64,000 bases of DNA from positions 434,001 through 498,000 of the forward strand of contig CAWICN010000001.1 of assembly GCA_963834725.1 (NCBI GenBank). Direction: 5' to 3'. The translations under genes were made by a program, and so were the position numbers. Positions 8,375-16,638 of this stretch are shown here, in pieces; position 1 is the first letter of the stretch; each line of letters begins with the position of its first letter. This stretch comes from PALSA-693 sp963834725. Lineage in GTDB: Bacteria; Actinomycetota; Acidimicrobiia; Acidimicrobiales; Palsa-688. The notes under the pieces are model-generated. The model was given only the letters and a program-made list of their open reading frames with translations, did not search any database and was not told where the DNA came from.

Positions 8375-9058
8375 ATGGCGCAGCCGTCGAATCCAACAAC
8401 AGCCGAAGAGGTCGTCCTCTACAGCACGGAGAGCGCCATCGCGACGATAACTCTCGATCGGCCGCACCGCGCCAATGCGTGGACAGGGCGGATGGAGACC
8501 TCGTTTCGTGAGGCCATTGCCACGGCGGAGACTGACAGCCGTGTGAGGGTCATGGTCATCACAGGGGCCGGAAAGTTCTTTTGCGCCGGCGCGGACAGCA
8601 GAGCACTGGAAATGTCGAGCCAAGCAGGCGAGTACAAAACGGGGATCAATGCTCCTCTCGCTGCGCCCGGTAACCCAAACGATCCAGCGGCTGCAACCCG
8701 GCTCGGATTTCTGCGCAGACTGAGTAAGCCAGTCATCGCCGCGGTGAACGGGCCGGCGGCGGGGATAGGGTTTGTCTTGGCGTGCTGCGCGGATGTCCGG
8801 TTCGTGGCCGTGGATGCGGCCGATGTCCTGGCGGCCGCAACGGACTACGCCAGAGCGCTTGTGCGGGAGTGCGCCCCCAGCTCGATGTCTGCCACGAAGG
8901 AGCAACTGGCTCTGGATACGGAACGAAGCTTTCTGGAATCTGACCAAGACTCCGATCATCGGTTGCGGGCGATGGTTGGAAGCGAGGAATTCCGAGAGGG
9001 CGTCGCCGCGCTCGGAGAAAAACGGCCGCCGCGCTTTGCAGGCTCACCCACCATATAG
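8375..9058 (+). pseudogene. Enoyl-CoA hydratase/isomerase (crotonase) with an in-frame internal deletion
   Basis: 227 aa. The N-terminal half is normal: ITLDRPHRANAWTG, VMVITGAGKFFCAGAD (oxyanion-hole strand) and KPVIAAVNGPAAGIGFVLAC. After ADVRFVAVDA the sequence jumps directly to ADVLAAATDYARALVRECAP, which normally occurs about 55-60 residues later. The missing part contains the second catalytic glutamate region and the trimer-interface helices. The C-terminus (EGVAALGEKRPPRFAG) is typical of the family. The frame stays open, so a shortened protein could be made, but hydratase activity is unlikely. Usual length is 260-290 aa. Confidence 0.8.
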
Positions 9059-9190
9059 AGTCGGTTCCGGAGGTAGATCGCTGATGACGAGAACCAAGCC
9101 CGACCGCGCCGCCAACCGCATTGGGGGGCCGCCGCCAGCCCCCGTTGGCCAGAGCGGGCCTGATGGCACACGACTCGTTGGGCCCCCCCA

Positions 9191-10378
9191 ATGACGGAAG
9201 TCGCGAGCGGCCTGGCCATCTCGAGGGGTCCCCTGTCCGCCATACGAGTGATCGACGCGTCCTCCTATATTGCCGGCCCCTTCGCCGGGCTGATGCTGGC
9301 AGATCTCGGCGCCGAGGTGATCAAGGTGGAGCCGGTGCGGGGCGACCCTACCCGGCGGATCGGCGGCGGATCAGGGCAGACCAGCCCTCTCGCTGCGGCC
9401 GTAAACCGAAACAAGCGCAGCGTGGCCCTGACCTTGAGCGAGCCTGAGGGGCGGTCGGCGCTGCTGCGGTTGGCCCGAGACGCGGACGTGTTGCTGCACA
9501 ATTGGCGCCCCTCGACTGAGGCGCGGTTGGGCCTCACTGACGATGTGCTGAAGGCGGTGCAGCCCCGCCTCGTCCGCGTGGCGATCAGCGGCTACGGGGC
9601 AGACAGCGTGCATGCCGAGGAGCCGGCTTTCGACCCGATCATCCAGGCGCAGTGCGCTCTGTTCAGCGCCGCCCGCGCCGACGAGCCGCCGACCGCAGTC
9701 AACATGATCATCGCTGACAAGATCGCCTCGTTGTTCACGGTCCAGGGGGTGCTAGCGGCATTGCACGCCCGGGAACGCACAGGGTTGGGGGACCGGGTCA
9801 CCGTCCCGATGCTCGACTCCCTCGCCTATTTCGATTTTCCCGACCTGCTCGAGGCCGAGACGTTCATCGACGAGCCGGGCACCGGCCGCCGAGCCGACGC
9901 CTACGTCGCGGCGCGGGCCCTGGACGGCTACCTTGTTATCGCCCCGACGACGGGAGCGCAGATCAAGCGGACGCTGGAGGTTGTCGGGCATCCTGAATGG
10001 CGGGACCACCTTGCCCGCCACTCGGACCGGACAGAGTTTCTGCGCGGCCTGATCGACCTGATCGAACCGGTACTGCAGACCGCATCCGTGGGGGAGTGGC
10101 TCGACCGGTTCGGGCAGGCCGACGTGCCCGCAGCACCCGTGGTCGATATTGCCGGCCATCTCGAGGACCCGCACGTTGTCCACAATCGCGTCTATCAGGA
10201 GTACCACCACCCTGAGCGGGGGCGGGTACGGGCGGCGCGCTACCCGATCGGATTCGCCGGCCACGCCCCGGCCGTGGCCGAGCCGTACCCGGAGCCCGGC
10301 CAGGACAACGGTGAGTTGCTCGGCCCGGGACTCCCATCCGGGACGAGTGCGATCCGTGCTCAGGCAACGCCACGGTGA
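9191..10378 (+). CDS. CaiB/BaiF (family III) CoA-transferase
   Basis: 395 aa. Family III CoA-transferases form an interlocked dimer and use an aspartate to carry CoA. The N-terminal signature IRVIDASSYIAGPFAGLMLA and GAEVIKVEPVRGDPTRR are present, and the catalytic aspartate appears as NMIIADKIAS (D176), followed by LAALHARERTG. The stop codon overlaps the start of the P450 gene by 4 nt (GTGA), so the two are translationally coupled. Context with P450, a crotonase remnant and a beta-hydroxyacid dehydrogenase suggests activation of a branched or steroid-like acid, which is inference. Confidence 0.92.
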   Translation: MTEVASGLAISRGPLSAIRVIDASSYIAGPFAGLMLADLGAEVIKVEPVRGDPTRRIGGGSGQTSPLAAAVNRNKRSVALTLSEPEGRSALLRLARDADVLLHNWRPSTEARLGLTDDVLKAVQPRLVRVAISGYGADSVHAEEPAFDPIIQAQCALFSAARADEPPTAVNMIIADKIASLFTVQGVLAALHARERTGLGDRVTVPMLDSLAYFDFPDLLEAETFIDEPGTGRRADAYVAARALDGYLVIAPTTGAQIKRTLEVVGHPEWRDHLARHSDRTEFLRGLIDLIEPVLQTASVGEWLDRFGQADVPAAPVVDIAGHLEDPHVVHNRVYQEYHHPERGRVRAARYPIGFAGHAPAVAEPYPEPGQDNGELLGPGLPSGTSAIRAQATPR

Positions 10379-11613
10379 AGACCGGACCTCCGGCGTCGCC
10401 TACCCACCGAACCGTGGCCAACGAGGTTGACCTCTCCAGTGGCCGGTCCTTCGTCGACGGGTTCCCGCACGACTACTTCTCGTGGCTGCGGCGGGAGCAT
10501 CCTGTGTGGTGGCACCAGCCGACAGCGAACACTCCGGACGGGGTCGGGTTCTGGGTGGTGAGCCGCCACGCCGAGGCGGTCGCGGTGATGAGAGATCCGG
10601 TGACCTTCTCGTCCGGCGCGGGGGGGACAGCGATCGTCGACACCCCGGCCGCGAATGCGACCCTCAACCAGTCGGACGATCCGCAGCATCACCGGTTGCG
10701 ATCTTTGGTCAATCGGGGGTTCACGCCGACGACGATCGGCCGGCTCGAGGGGGACCTGCGGAAGCGGGCCGAGACCATCGTCAACGCGGTGCCACCGGGG
10801 GAGCCGTTCGACTTCGTGGCCGTCGTCGCCCAGGAATTGCCGTTGCAGGCCATCTGCAGCGTACTGGGGGTGTCGCAGTCGGATCGGGAGGGGTTGGCGC
10901 AAATCGTCAATGCCGGTTTGCACGCCGAGACCGGTGAGGTGCTCGGCTCGGAGCACGTTCGGGAGTTGGGAGCCTACGCCCAGGCCCTGATCACCGAGAA
11001 GCGCCGGCACCCGCGGGATGACATTTTCACTATCGTGGTACATGCCGGCCAAGACGGCGGAGCGACGCCGCTGACCGACAAGGAGCTCAGGGCGTTCTTC
11101 ACCCTGCTCTTCCCGGCCGGGGCGGAGACGACTCGGGGGGCGATCGCCGGGGGGGTGCTGGCCCTTATCGAGCATCCCGACCAGGCGGCCCGGTTGCGGT
11201 CCGATCCCGGGTTGGTGAAGACCGCGGTGGAGGAGATCGTGCGGTGGACGTCGCCGTCGGCCTACAAGCGGCGGACCGCGACCCGGGACGTCGAGCTGGC
11301 CGGGACGCCCATCCGGCCAGGCGACAAGGTGACCTACTGGGAGATGTCGGCCAACCGGGACGAGACGGTATTCGAGGAGCCTTTCCGTTTTGACGTGGGC
11401 CGCCAGCCCAACCCGCACGTGGGGTTCGGGCTGGGTTCGCATTTCTGCCTCGGAGCGAGCCTCGCCCGGCTGGAGCTGCGTCTCATGCTGGAGACCTTGC
11501 TTGCCCACTTTGATTGTTTCGAGCTGGCCGGGACACCGACCTGGCCCCCCAATAACCGGCTGATCGGGATGACCCACCTGCCGCTGGTAGCCCATGCCGC
11601 TGAGACGGCGTGA
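10375..11613 (+). CDS. Cytochrome P450 monooxygenase
   Basis: 412 aa, soluble bacterial class I type. The I-helix motif reads AGAETT at 248-253, ExxR is EIVR at 287-290, and the heme-binding loop is FGLGSHFCLG with the cysteine ligand at 358. GTG start overlaps the CaiB stop. P450s hydroxylate hydrophobic substrates with electrons from ferredoxin. No ferredoxin gene is adjacent, although the 33-aa open frame that follows occupies the place where one often lies. Overall similarity in layout is to CYP125/142-like or CYP107-like actinobacterial enzymes, but I cannot assign a subfamily. Confidence 0.95.
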   Translation: MKTGPPASPTHRTVANEVDLSSGRSFVDGFPHDYFSWLRREHPVWWHQPTANTPDGVGFWVVSRHAEAVAVMRDPVTFSSGAGGTAIVDTPAANATLNQSDDPQHHRLRSLVNRGFTPTTIGRLEGDLRKRAETIVNAVPPGEPFDFVAVVAQELPLQAICSVLGVSQSDREGLAQIVNAGLHAETGEVLGSEHVRELGAYAQALITEKRRHPRDDIFTIVVHAGQDGGATPLTDKELRAFFTLLFPAGAETTRGAIAGGVLALIEHPDQAARLRSDPGLVKTAVEEIVRWTSPSAYKRRTATRDVELAGTPIRPGDKVTYWEMSANRDETVFEEPFRFDVGRQPNPHVGFGLGSHFCLGASLARLELRLMLETLLAHFDCFELAGTPTWPPNNRLIGMTHLPLVAHAAETA

Positions 11614-11664
11614 CCGGCACCCACCGAGATGACCGGCACCGATCGAGAAGAAAGAAACACCGGC

Positions 11665-11766
11665 ATGCCCAGGAACTCCCCCGTCCGCGGGGTGAAGGTG
11701 TACAAGCAGCTTGACTTGCCGCAGACGCTGGCCGACGTCGTCGCTGAAAGGGGGTCGACAGGGTGA
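11665..11766 (+). CDS. Possible 33-aa coupled small protein
   Basis: An open frame from ATG 11665 encodes MPRNSPVRGVKVYKQLDLPQ followed by a short helix-like tail. It is preceded by a purine-rich GAAGAAAGAAA and its TGA overlaps the GTG start of the downstream dehydrogenase (GTGA), exactly the overlap used elsewhere in this cluster. This makes translation plausible. No family is recognised. It could also be the remnant of a larger gene. Confidence 0.45.
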   Translation: MPRNSPVRGVKVYKQLDLPQTLADVVAERGSTG

Positions 11767-12731
11767 GCGAATCTGGTGAACGCGGCACGCCCAACGACAG
11801 GCCGGGCGACCGGGAGGTCCGGGAGGTCGGCTTCGTGGGTATTGGAGCGATGGGCAACCCCATGGCCGCCAACCTCCTCGAGGCCGGTCACTCCGTGGTG
11901 ATCACCGATCTGCGGGAGGCGGCGGCTGCCAACCTGGTCGAGGCGGGGGCGAGGTGGGCGGCCACGCCGGCCGAGGTGGCCCGGGACCGCGAGGTGGTGT
12001 TCCTTTCGCTGCCGAACCCGTCCGACGTCGAGGACGTGGTTACCCGGCCCGACGGGGTGCTGGCCGGGGCGGCGCGGGGGTTGGTCATCGTCGATCTGTC
12101 GACCAACGAACCCGCCGTCGCCCGTCGCCTGGCCGCCGCCGCGGCTCCGCTCGGTGTCGATTTTCTCGATGCGCCGGTGTCGGGGGGCGTCGAAGGGGCT
12201 CGCCGGGGGCGGCTGGCGGTGATGGTCGGCGGCGACCCTGGCACGGTCGAGACCGTCCGTCCGTTACTCGAGGTGATTGGCAACCGGGTCTTTTCAGTGG
12301 GCCCGGTCGGTTCGGGCAACGTGGTCAAACTGCTCAACAACATGATGTTCTTCGTCAACCTTCTCGGCAGCATGGAGGCGCTGGTCGTGGGGGCCAAAGC
12401 CGGGGTCGATCCCGAGGTGCTCCGGGAGGTGGTTAAAGCGGGCAGTGGCGGGTCGTACGTTTGGGAGTTCGCCACCCGGGCCGTGCTCGCCGACAGGCTG
12501 ACCCCAAGCTTCACGGTCGCCCTGGCGGCGAAGGATATCGGCCTGGCCAAAGCACTCGCCGACGAAGTCGGCGTCGACGTGCCCATGGGCGAGCTCGCCT
12601 GGCGTCTCATTCACCGGTACCGTGAAGCTGACCATGGCAGCGAAGACGTGTTCAACCTCGTGCGGATGATCGAGGAGCAGGCCCGGTTCACGGTCCGCGG
12701 CACGGGCACCTCTGGGCCTCGAGTGAGTTAG
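11763..12731 (+). CDS. NAD(P)-dependent beta-hydroxyacid dehydrogenase (3-hydroxyisobutyrate dehydrogenase family)
   Basis: 322 aa. The Rossmann motif VGFVGIGAMGNPMAANLLEA is near residues 22-41. The substrate loop DAPVSGGVEGA is at 136-145, and the catalytic lysine is K189 in GSGNVVKLLNNM. The C-terminal helical domain KDIGLAKALADEVGVDVPMG is complete. Members oxidise 3-hydroxyisobutyrate, tartronate semialdehyde or related acids with NAD(P). It is the last gene of a four-frame run coupled by 4-nt overlaps. The exact substrate is not known. Confidence 0.92.
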   Translation: MSESGERGTPNDRPGDREVREVGFVGIGAMGNPMAANLLEAGHSVVITDLREAAAANLVEAGARWAATPAEVARDREVVFLSLPNPSDVEDVVTRPDGVLAGAARGLVIVDLSTNEPAVARRLAAAAAPLGVDFLDAPVSGGVEGARRGRLAVMVGGDPGTVETVRPLLEVIGNRVFSVGPVGSGNVVKLLNNMMFFVNLLGSMEALVVGAKAGVDPEVLREVVKAGSGGSYVWEFATRAVLADRLTPSFTVALAAKDIGLAKALADEVGVDVPMGELAWRLIHRYREADHGSEDVFNLVRMIEEQARFTVRGTGTSGPRVS

Positions 12732-12747
12732 CCCTGTACCTCGCGAT

Positions 12748-12762
12748 GTGGGGGGCCCCCAC
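12748..12762. terminator. Short GC hairpin after the dehydrogenase
   Basis: GTGGGGG and CCCCCAC face each other around a single base, directly after the end of the 9.2-12.7 kb gene run. The loop is too small for an ideal hairpin and no T-run follows, so termination here is only possible. Confidence 0.25.
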
Positions 12763-12964
12763 TCATTAGACGGTCGGGTTCACGGGATCGAAGGCTTCCG
12801 CCGCAAAGAGCGAGAAAACTGCGGCGGCGATATCGTCGGCTGATAGGGCCACGTCGAGAACATCGCCAGCGAGAATAAGTGTCGGTGGTCCGTCGCGGTT
12901 GGTCGCCGAAAGGCTGCGGAGGCCCACCATCTCTCACGCCGCCTGAGGAACCTAACGTGTGACA

Positions 12965-13546
12965 ATGGTGCAACTTGACCTGGGCGGCATGGGGGATGCC
13001 GCGCTGGTCGTCGCCATCGGCCGCTGGCGCGACGACGCTCTCGCCGAGGTCTACCGGCGCCACGGCGGGGCGGTGTACGGGCTGGCCCGGCGGGTTCTCG
13101 GCGACGAGACTCGCGCCGAGGAGGTCGTGCAAGAGGTCTTCGTCCGCCTCTGGCAGCAACCGGAGCGCTTCGACCCCGACCGGGGAAGCCTGCGCTCCTA
13201 CCTCCTCGCCTCCGCCCACGGCCGGGCCGTGGACCTGGTGCGCTCGGAAGTCTCGCGGGGCCGGCGTGAAGACCGCGACGCCAGGTCCACCGCGACCGCG
13301 GCGTACGACCTGGAGCACGAGGTCTGGGACCTCACCCTGGCCGAGCACGTCAAGGCGGCACTGAATGATCTCGATCCGGACGAACGCAAGGCGATCGAGT
13401 TGGCCTACTTCGGAGGACACAGTTACCGCCAGGTCGCGGTCATCCTCGGCCAGCCGGAAGGTACGGTGAAAAGTAAGATCCGCGCTGGGCTCCGTAGGCT
13501 GCAGAGCAGTCTCACCCACGCGGGCATCGCCGGAGCTGAGCCATGA
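12965..13546 (+). CDS. ECF sigma factor paired with a zinc-type anti-sigma factor
   Basis: 193 aa from ATG 12965; GTG 12959 is an alternative, with GAGGAA upstream. Region 2 is visible as ALAEVYRRHGGAVYGLARRV and AEEVVQEVFVRLWQQPERF, and region 4 as DPDERKAIELAYFGGHSY plus QPEGTVKSKIRAGLRRLQ. Such factors direct RNA polymerase to a small regulon when released from the anti-sigma. The stop overlaps the ATG of the next gene (ATGA), the standard arrangement for SigK/RskA-like pairs. The target promoter is not known. Confidence 0.93.
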   Translation: MVQLDLGGMGDAALVVAIGRWRDDALAEVYRRHGGAVYGLARRVLGDETRAEEVVQEVFVRLWQQPERFDPDRGSLRSYLLASAHGRAVDLVRSEVSRGRREDRDARSTATAAYDLEHEVWDLTLAEHVKAALNDLDPDERKAIELAYFGGHSYRQVAVILGQPEGTVKSKIRAGLRRLQSSLTHAGIAGAEP

Positions 13547-14292
13547 GCCACGATGAGTTTCAATCGCTGCTGGGCGCCTACGCGCTGGACGCGCTGGACG
13601 CCGACGAGATGGCCGCCATCGAAGCGCACCTGGCGGAGTGCCCACGTTGCCGGTCCGAGGTGGCCGCCCACCGCAACACGGCCTCGCTCCTCGCGACAGC
13701 CGGAGGTGAAGCTCCAGCCCCCGTATGGGATCGCATCGCCGCCGAGTTGGCGCTGGACGCCTCCCCACCGAGCGAGCTCCGTCTGGAGCCGGCGAAGGTG
13801 GTTCCGATCCCGGTCCTCCGAAGGGTCGCGCTGCCCGCTGTTGCCGCGCTGGCGACGGCCGCCGCAGTGGCGGCGGCGGTTCTCGGTGTCAGCGCCGCTC
13901 GCCTGGACCATCGTGTCAACCACCTCTCCAACGCGCTCGGCGCCGGTGGCCTCCAACAAGCGGCAGCTGCCGCCGTCCTCAGCCCCGAGCACCGAAACGT
14001 GCAGCTCGTCTCGGCCAGCAATCGCCCGATCGCACAGGTTGTCGTCCTTCCTGACGGAAACGCCTTCCTGATCAGGTCCGACCTCCCCGCCCTCGACCCA
14101 CTCCGGACCTACCAGCTGTGGGGGCTCGCCAACGGCAAGGCCGTCTCGCTCGGTCTCCTCGGCTCCCATCCCCAGGTCGCGGCTTTCCGAGTCGACGCTG
14201 AAGTGTCCCGGCTGATGGTAACGGCCGAACCCAGGGGCGGGGTCCCCCAGCCCACCACGCCGGTCCTCATCCAGGGAGACCTCCGGGCCTGA
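13543..14292 (+). CDS. Membrane anti-sigma factor with zinc-binding (ZAS) domain
   Basis: 249 aa. The N-terminal cytoplasmic domain has the HxxxCxxC zinc motif at H29-C33-C36 (EAHLAECPRCRSEV). A single membrane segment follows at about 93-112 (ALPAVAALATAAAVAAAVLG), then an extracytoplasmic RskA-like domain (VVVLPDGNAFLIR, TYQLWGLANGKAVSLG). It would hold the upstream ECF factor inactive until proteolysis or an envelope signal releases it. The start overlaps the sigma gene. Confidence 0.92.
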   Translation: MSHDEFQSLLGAYALDALDADEMAAIEAHLAECPRCRSEVAAHRNTASLLATAGGEAPAPVWDRIAAELALDASPPSELRLEPAKVVPIPVLRRVALPAVAALATAAAVAAAVLGVSAARLDHRVNHLSNALGAGGLQQAAAAAVLSPEHRNVQLVSASNRPIAQVVVLPDGNAFLIRSDLPALDPLRTYQLWGLANGKAVSLGLLGSHPQVAAFRVDAEVSRLMVTAEPRGGVPQPTTPVLIQGDLRA

Positions 14293-14318
14293 ACGCTCGT
14301 CCAACCCTTCGAGACCGC

Positions 14319-14507
14319 TCACGCCGGCAGCTCGCTGGCGGCCATGCCCGGGGTGAACTCGACCGACACGTTAAATGTGCACACCCTGGCCATCCAGGTT
14401 CCTATTCGACGGTTGACCCGCAACCGGGCGACCCCCTCGGGCGTCGCCGCCGCCAACGCGGTGATCGGGGTGTCGACCTCCGCGAGCCGACAGGCGATCC
14501 GGGGCAT
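14319..14507 (-). CDS. Possible small protein, unknown
   Basis: 62 aa reading MPRIACRLAEVDTPITALAA onward and ending in VEFTPGMAASELPA, with high third-position GC. It faces away from the gene at 14512 with only 4 nt between starts. The opposite strand is also open here, so only one may be real. No family is recognised and no strong ribosome site is seen. Confidence 0.3.
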   Translation of the reverse strand: MPRIACRLAEVDTPITALAAATPEGVARLRVNRRIGTWMARVCTFNVSVEFTPGMAASELPA

Positions 14508-14511
14508 CCAG

Positions 14512-14865
14512 ATGTCGCTGATGCGCGGACATGAAGCTCATCGAGACGTGGGCGTGACCGCACGACCTGCGGTACTCGAATTGGGGGCCGACGTCGGTGC
14601 CGCGGTGATCTACACCACCGCGGCACTCGACGGGGCAGAAATCGAGATAAAGCCCGCTCGAGGTGACTGGGATGGGACCCACACGGCGGTGCGCCGCCGG
14701 CCCGGTGAGCCCGGTTGCGAACCGATATTTGCCGCCCTGTTCTACGGGCTAGCTGCGGGAACATACGACCTGCGCCTGCGACATCAGTCACAGTCGATAC
14801 AGGTCTGCGGCGGACGTGTCACCGAGGACACCTGGTACCCGGGTGATGTCAGCCATCAGGCGTAG
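14512..14865 (+). CDS. Conserved hypothetical protein
   Basis: 117 aa from ATG 14512; ATG 14521 is equally possible. The core reads LELGADVGAAVIYTTAALDG, then AEIEIKPARGDWDGTHTAVR and YGLAAGTYDLRLRHQ, a beta-rich pattern I recall from actinobacterial hypothetical proteins in which a residue segment ends in AGxYxLW-like strands. The frame continues open upstream to 14344, but that part looks less like coding sequence. No catalytic motif is visible. The 3' end overlaps the convergent PPOX gene by 10 nt. Confidence 0.6.
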   Translation: MSLMRGHEAHRDVGVTARPAVLELGADVGAAVIYTTAALDGAEIEIKPARGDWDGTHTAVRRRPGEPGCEPIFAALFYGLAAGTYDLRLRHQSQSIQVCGGRVTEDTWYPGDVSHQA

Positions 14866-15395
14866 GCGCCGTGACCACCACCGGTGTCAGCGAGCTTGGC
14901 CATGTGCGTCCCGTCCAGGTAGTAGCGGCGGGCCCAGATGCCGGTCGCTTTCTCCTCCCCGGTCGGCATCCGCCACGTTGTCACCCGGCTGTCCCGCAAG
15001 GAAACACCTATCAAGGCTCGGGGCTGATCGTTCGTCTCGTCCACGTATGCGTCCGCGGCTTCCGGAGGGACATACCGCTTCGCGATGTTCCGGTAGAGTT
15101 GGCGCCATTCGTCGTCGGTTCCCGGTTCGTGGAGTACCCGGGCGTCGCCCTGGATGGTGACCTTCCGGTAAGGGAGCGGCTCCTCGTCGATCGATAAGCC
15201 GATGCGGCGATCGCGTCGGATATTGGTCAGGAAGGTAGAAGTTCCCCGGGGAGTGAAGACCACGTCGTCTTCGACCCGGATGAACCATGCAGGCACGACG
15301 CGGGGATAGCCGTCGGCGTCCACGGTCCCGATTCGCACGAGATGGCCGGACTCGTCGAGGAACGCCTCGAGTTCGGGCCGGCTCAGAGTAGGCAT
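14856..15395 (-). CDS. Pyridoxamine 5'-phosphate oxidase-like (PPOX) flavin protein
   Basis: 179 aa with a split-barrel FMN/F420-binding fold: HLVRIGTVDADGYPRVVPAW, VVFTPRGTSTFLTNIRRD, then KVTIQGDARVLHE. A start at 15395 rather than 15398 is preferred because GGAGGT lies only 2 nt before 15398 but 5 nt before 15395. Such proteins bind FMN, F420 or heme and often reduce quinones, biliverdin or xenobiotics. The substrate is unknown. The gene stands alone and converges with the hypothetical protein at 14512. Confidence 0.88.
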   Translation of the reverse strand: MPTLSRPELEAFLDESGHLVRIGTVDADGYPRVVPAWFIRVEDDVVFTPRGTSTFLTNIRRDRRIGLSIDEEPLPYRKVTIQGDARVLHEPGTDDEWRQLYRNIAKRYVPPEAADAYVDETNDQPRALIGVSLRDSRVTTWRMPTGEEKATGIWARRYYLDGTHMAKLADTGGGHGAYA

Positions 15396-15517
15396 CATGA
15401 CCTCCTTTTCTCATCATTTCGATTGACACTCATCCGGATACGGCCGACGGGAGTGTGACGTCCGACGCCGTGGTCGGCCACCGGACGCCCCTCCTTTCGG
15501 GTCGGCCGGCGGACGGA

Positions 15518-15661
15518 TCAGGCTCCTCCGCCGTTCGACTCTGGGATGCCCTTGGCGAGGGCCCTGAAGTGGTAGATGTAACCGCCATCTTCACCGCCGA
15601 CGGTGATGTACCCGTCGGTCGTGCCTTGCTTGATGGCCAGATTGGTCGTTCCCATCAACAT
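15518..15661 (-). CDS. Small glycine-rich protein (47 aa)
   Basis: ATG 15661 begins MLMGTTNLAIKQGTTDGYIT, then VGGEDGGYIYHFRALAKGIP and ESNGGGA, with a stop at 15518. GGGAGGG lies 3-9 nt upstream, so the ribosome site better fits the second ATG (15655) or the first at close spacing. Codon use is GC-rich at third positions as in neighbouring genes. I recognise no family. The gene is isolated between the PPOX gene and a region of gene remnants. Confidence 0.55.
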   Translation of the reverse strand: MLMGTTNLAIKQGTTDGYITVGGEDGGYIYHFRALAKGIPESNGGGA

Positions 15662-16142
15662 GATCCCTCCCAATCTCAGGGCTACGGGACAAGAGCCTTT
15701 GGCAGGTTAGGACCCACGTATCCGGGGATCAATAGGGGAGATACGGCCGCACCGACAGCCGCGTCTACGATGGGTCCCGGCCCGCCTCGAGGGCACGGGA
15801 TGCCGTCGCTACCTGGTCGGCTCCGTGACCTACGAAACGGCAGTCAGAAGATCTTCTGGAACAGCACCTGTGAGTAGCCCGGGGCGTGTCCGTGGTGGTG
15901 CCGAATTCGACATAGCTTCGCCGCCGGTAGAGCTCCGGAGCCTTGGGGGCCAACTCTGCGGTCCCCGGCGAGGAGCCGCTGCGGCCAGCTCGTCACCCCA
16001 CGTGGGCTTCGTGGGTGACATTCTTGAGACCCACCACGGGGCACCCCGGGCGCCGGAAACAGCGAAGCGCCCACGCGGATCATCTATCAGGACATTTTGG
16101 CCCAGCTGTAAGTGAAACGGAGGCCGAAAGCGTGTACGGGGC
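15662..16142. other. Intergenic region with a possible acetyltransferase remnant
   Basis: No intact gene is seen in about 480 bases. On the minus strand, 15844-15955 reads ELYRRRSYVEFGTTTDTP, then, after a one-base shift, GYSQVLFQKIF and a stop. This resembles the C-terminal strand-helix-strand of a GNAT acetyltransferase. The assignment is weak because it rests on about 35 residues. Confidence 0.3.
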
Positions 16143-16638
16143 GTGACCGAGGACGACGGGTTCGTGGCCTTCTACGAGGCCAGCCGAGGTCCCTGCTTGC
16201 GGGGCCGTCTGTGCCATGGTCGGCGATCGACGGCTGGCTGAAGACGTGGCCGAGGGCTTCGCTCGAGCGTGGGCTTCATGGGCAAAGGTCAGCAAGCATC
16301 CCGCGCCGAGGGCATGGGTACTGCGCACAGCCTTGAACCTGCGGGTGTCTTGGTGGCGCCGCAGGCGCCGCGAAATGCCGCTTGTCGGGACGGAATTGGT
16401 GTCGCCGGCAGCTTCGGAGGGGATCGATCCGGGCATGATGGCGGCTCTCGGCCGGCTCTCCCCCCGGCAACGAGAAGTGATCGTCCTGCGGGCCTTGCTC
16501 GATCTCGATACCCGAAGCACCGCGACGATCCTGGGGATCGCACCCGGAACCGTCACCGCCCATCTCTCCCGGGCGGCCGAAGCGCTCCAGCGGAATCTGG
16601 CCGACAACCATCCCCGGACCATGGAGAAGAACCGATGA
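16143..16638 (+). pseudogene. ECF/SigE-type sigma factor interrupted by a frameshift
   Basis: GTG 16143 reads TEDDGFVAFYEASRGPCLR, then leaves frame at the G run 16201-16204. With one G fewer the reading continues AVCAMVGDRRLAEDVAEGFA, giving a normal region 2. Region 4 is clear downstream: LSPRQREVIVLRALLDLDTR and APGTVTAHLSRAAEALQ. The repaired protein would be about 164 aa. The stop overlaps the ATG of the next gene. The extra G could be a sequencing error at a homopolymer or a true mutation. The downstream part alone starts at ATG 16216. Confidence 0.75.
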
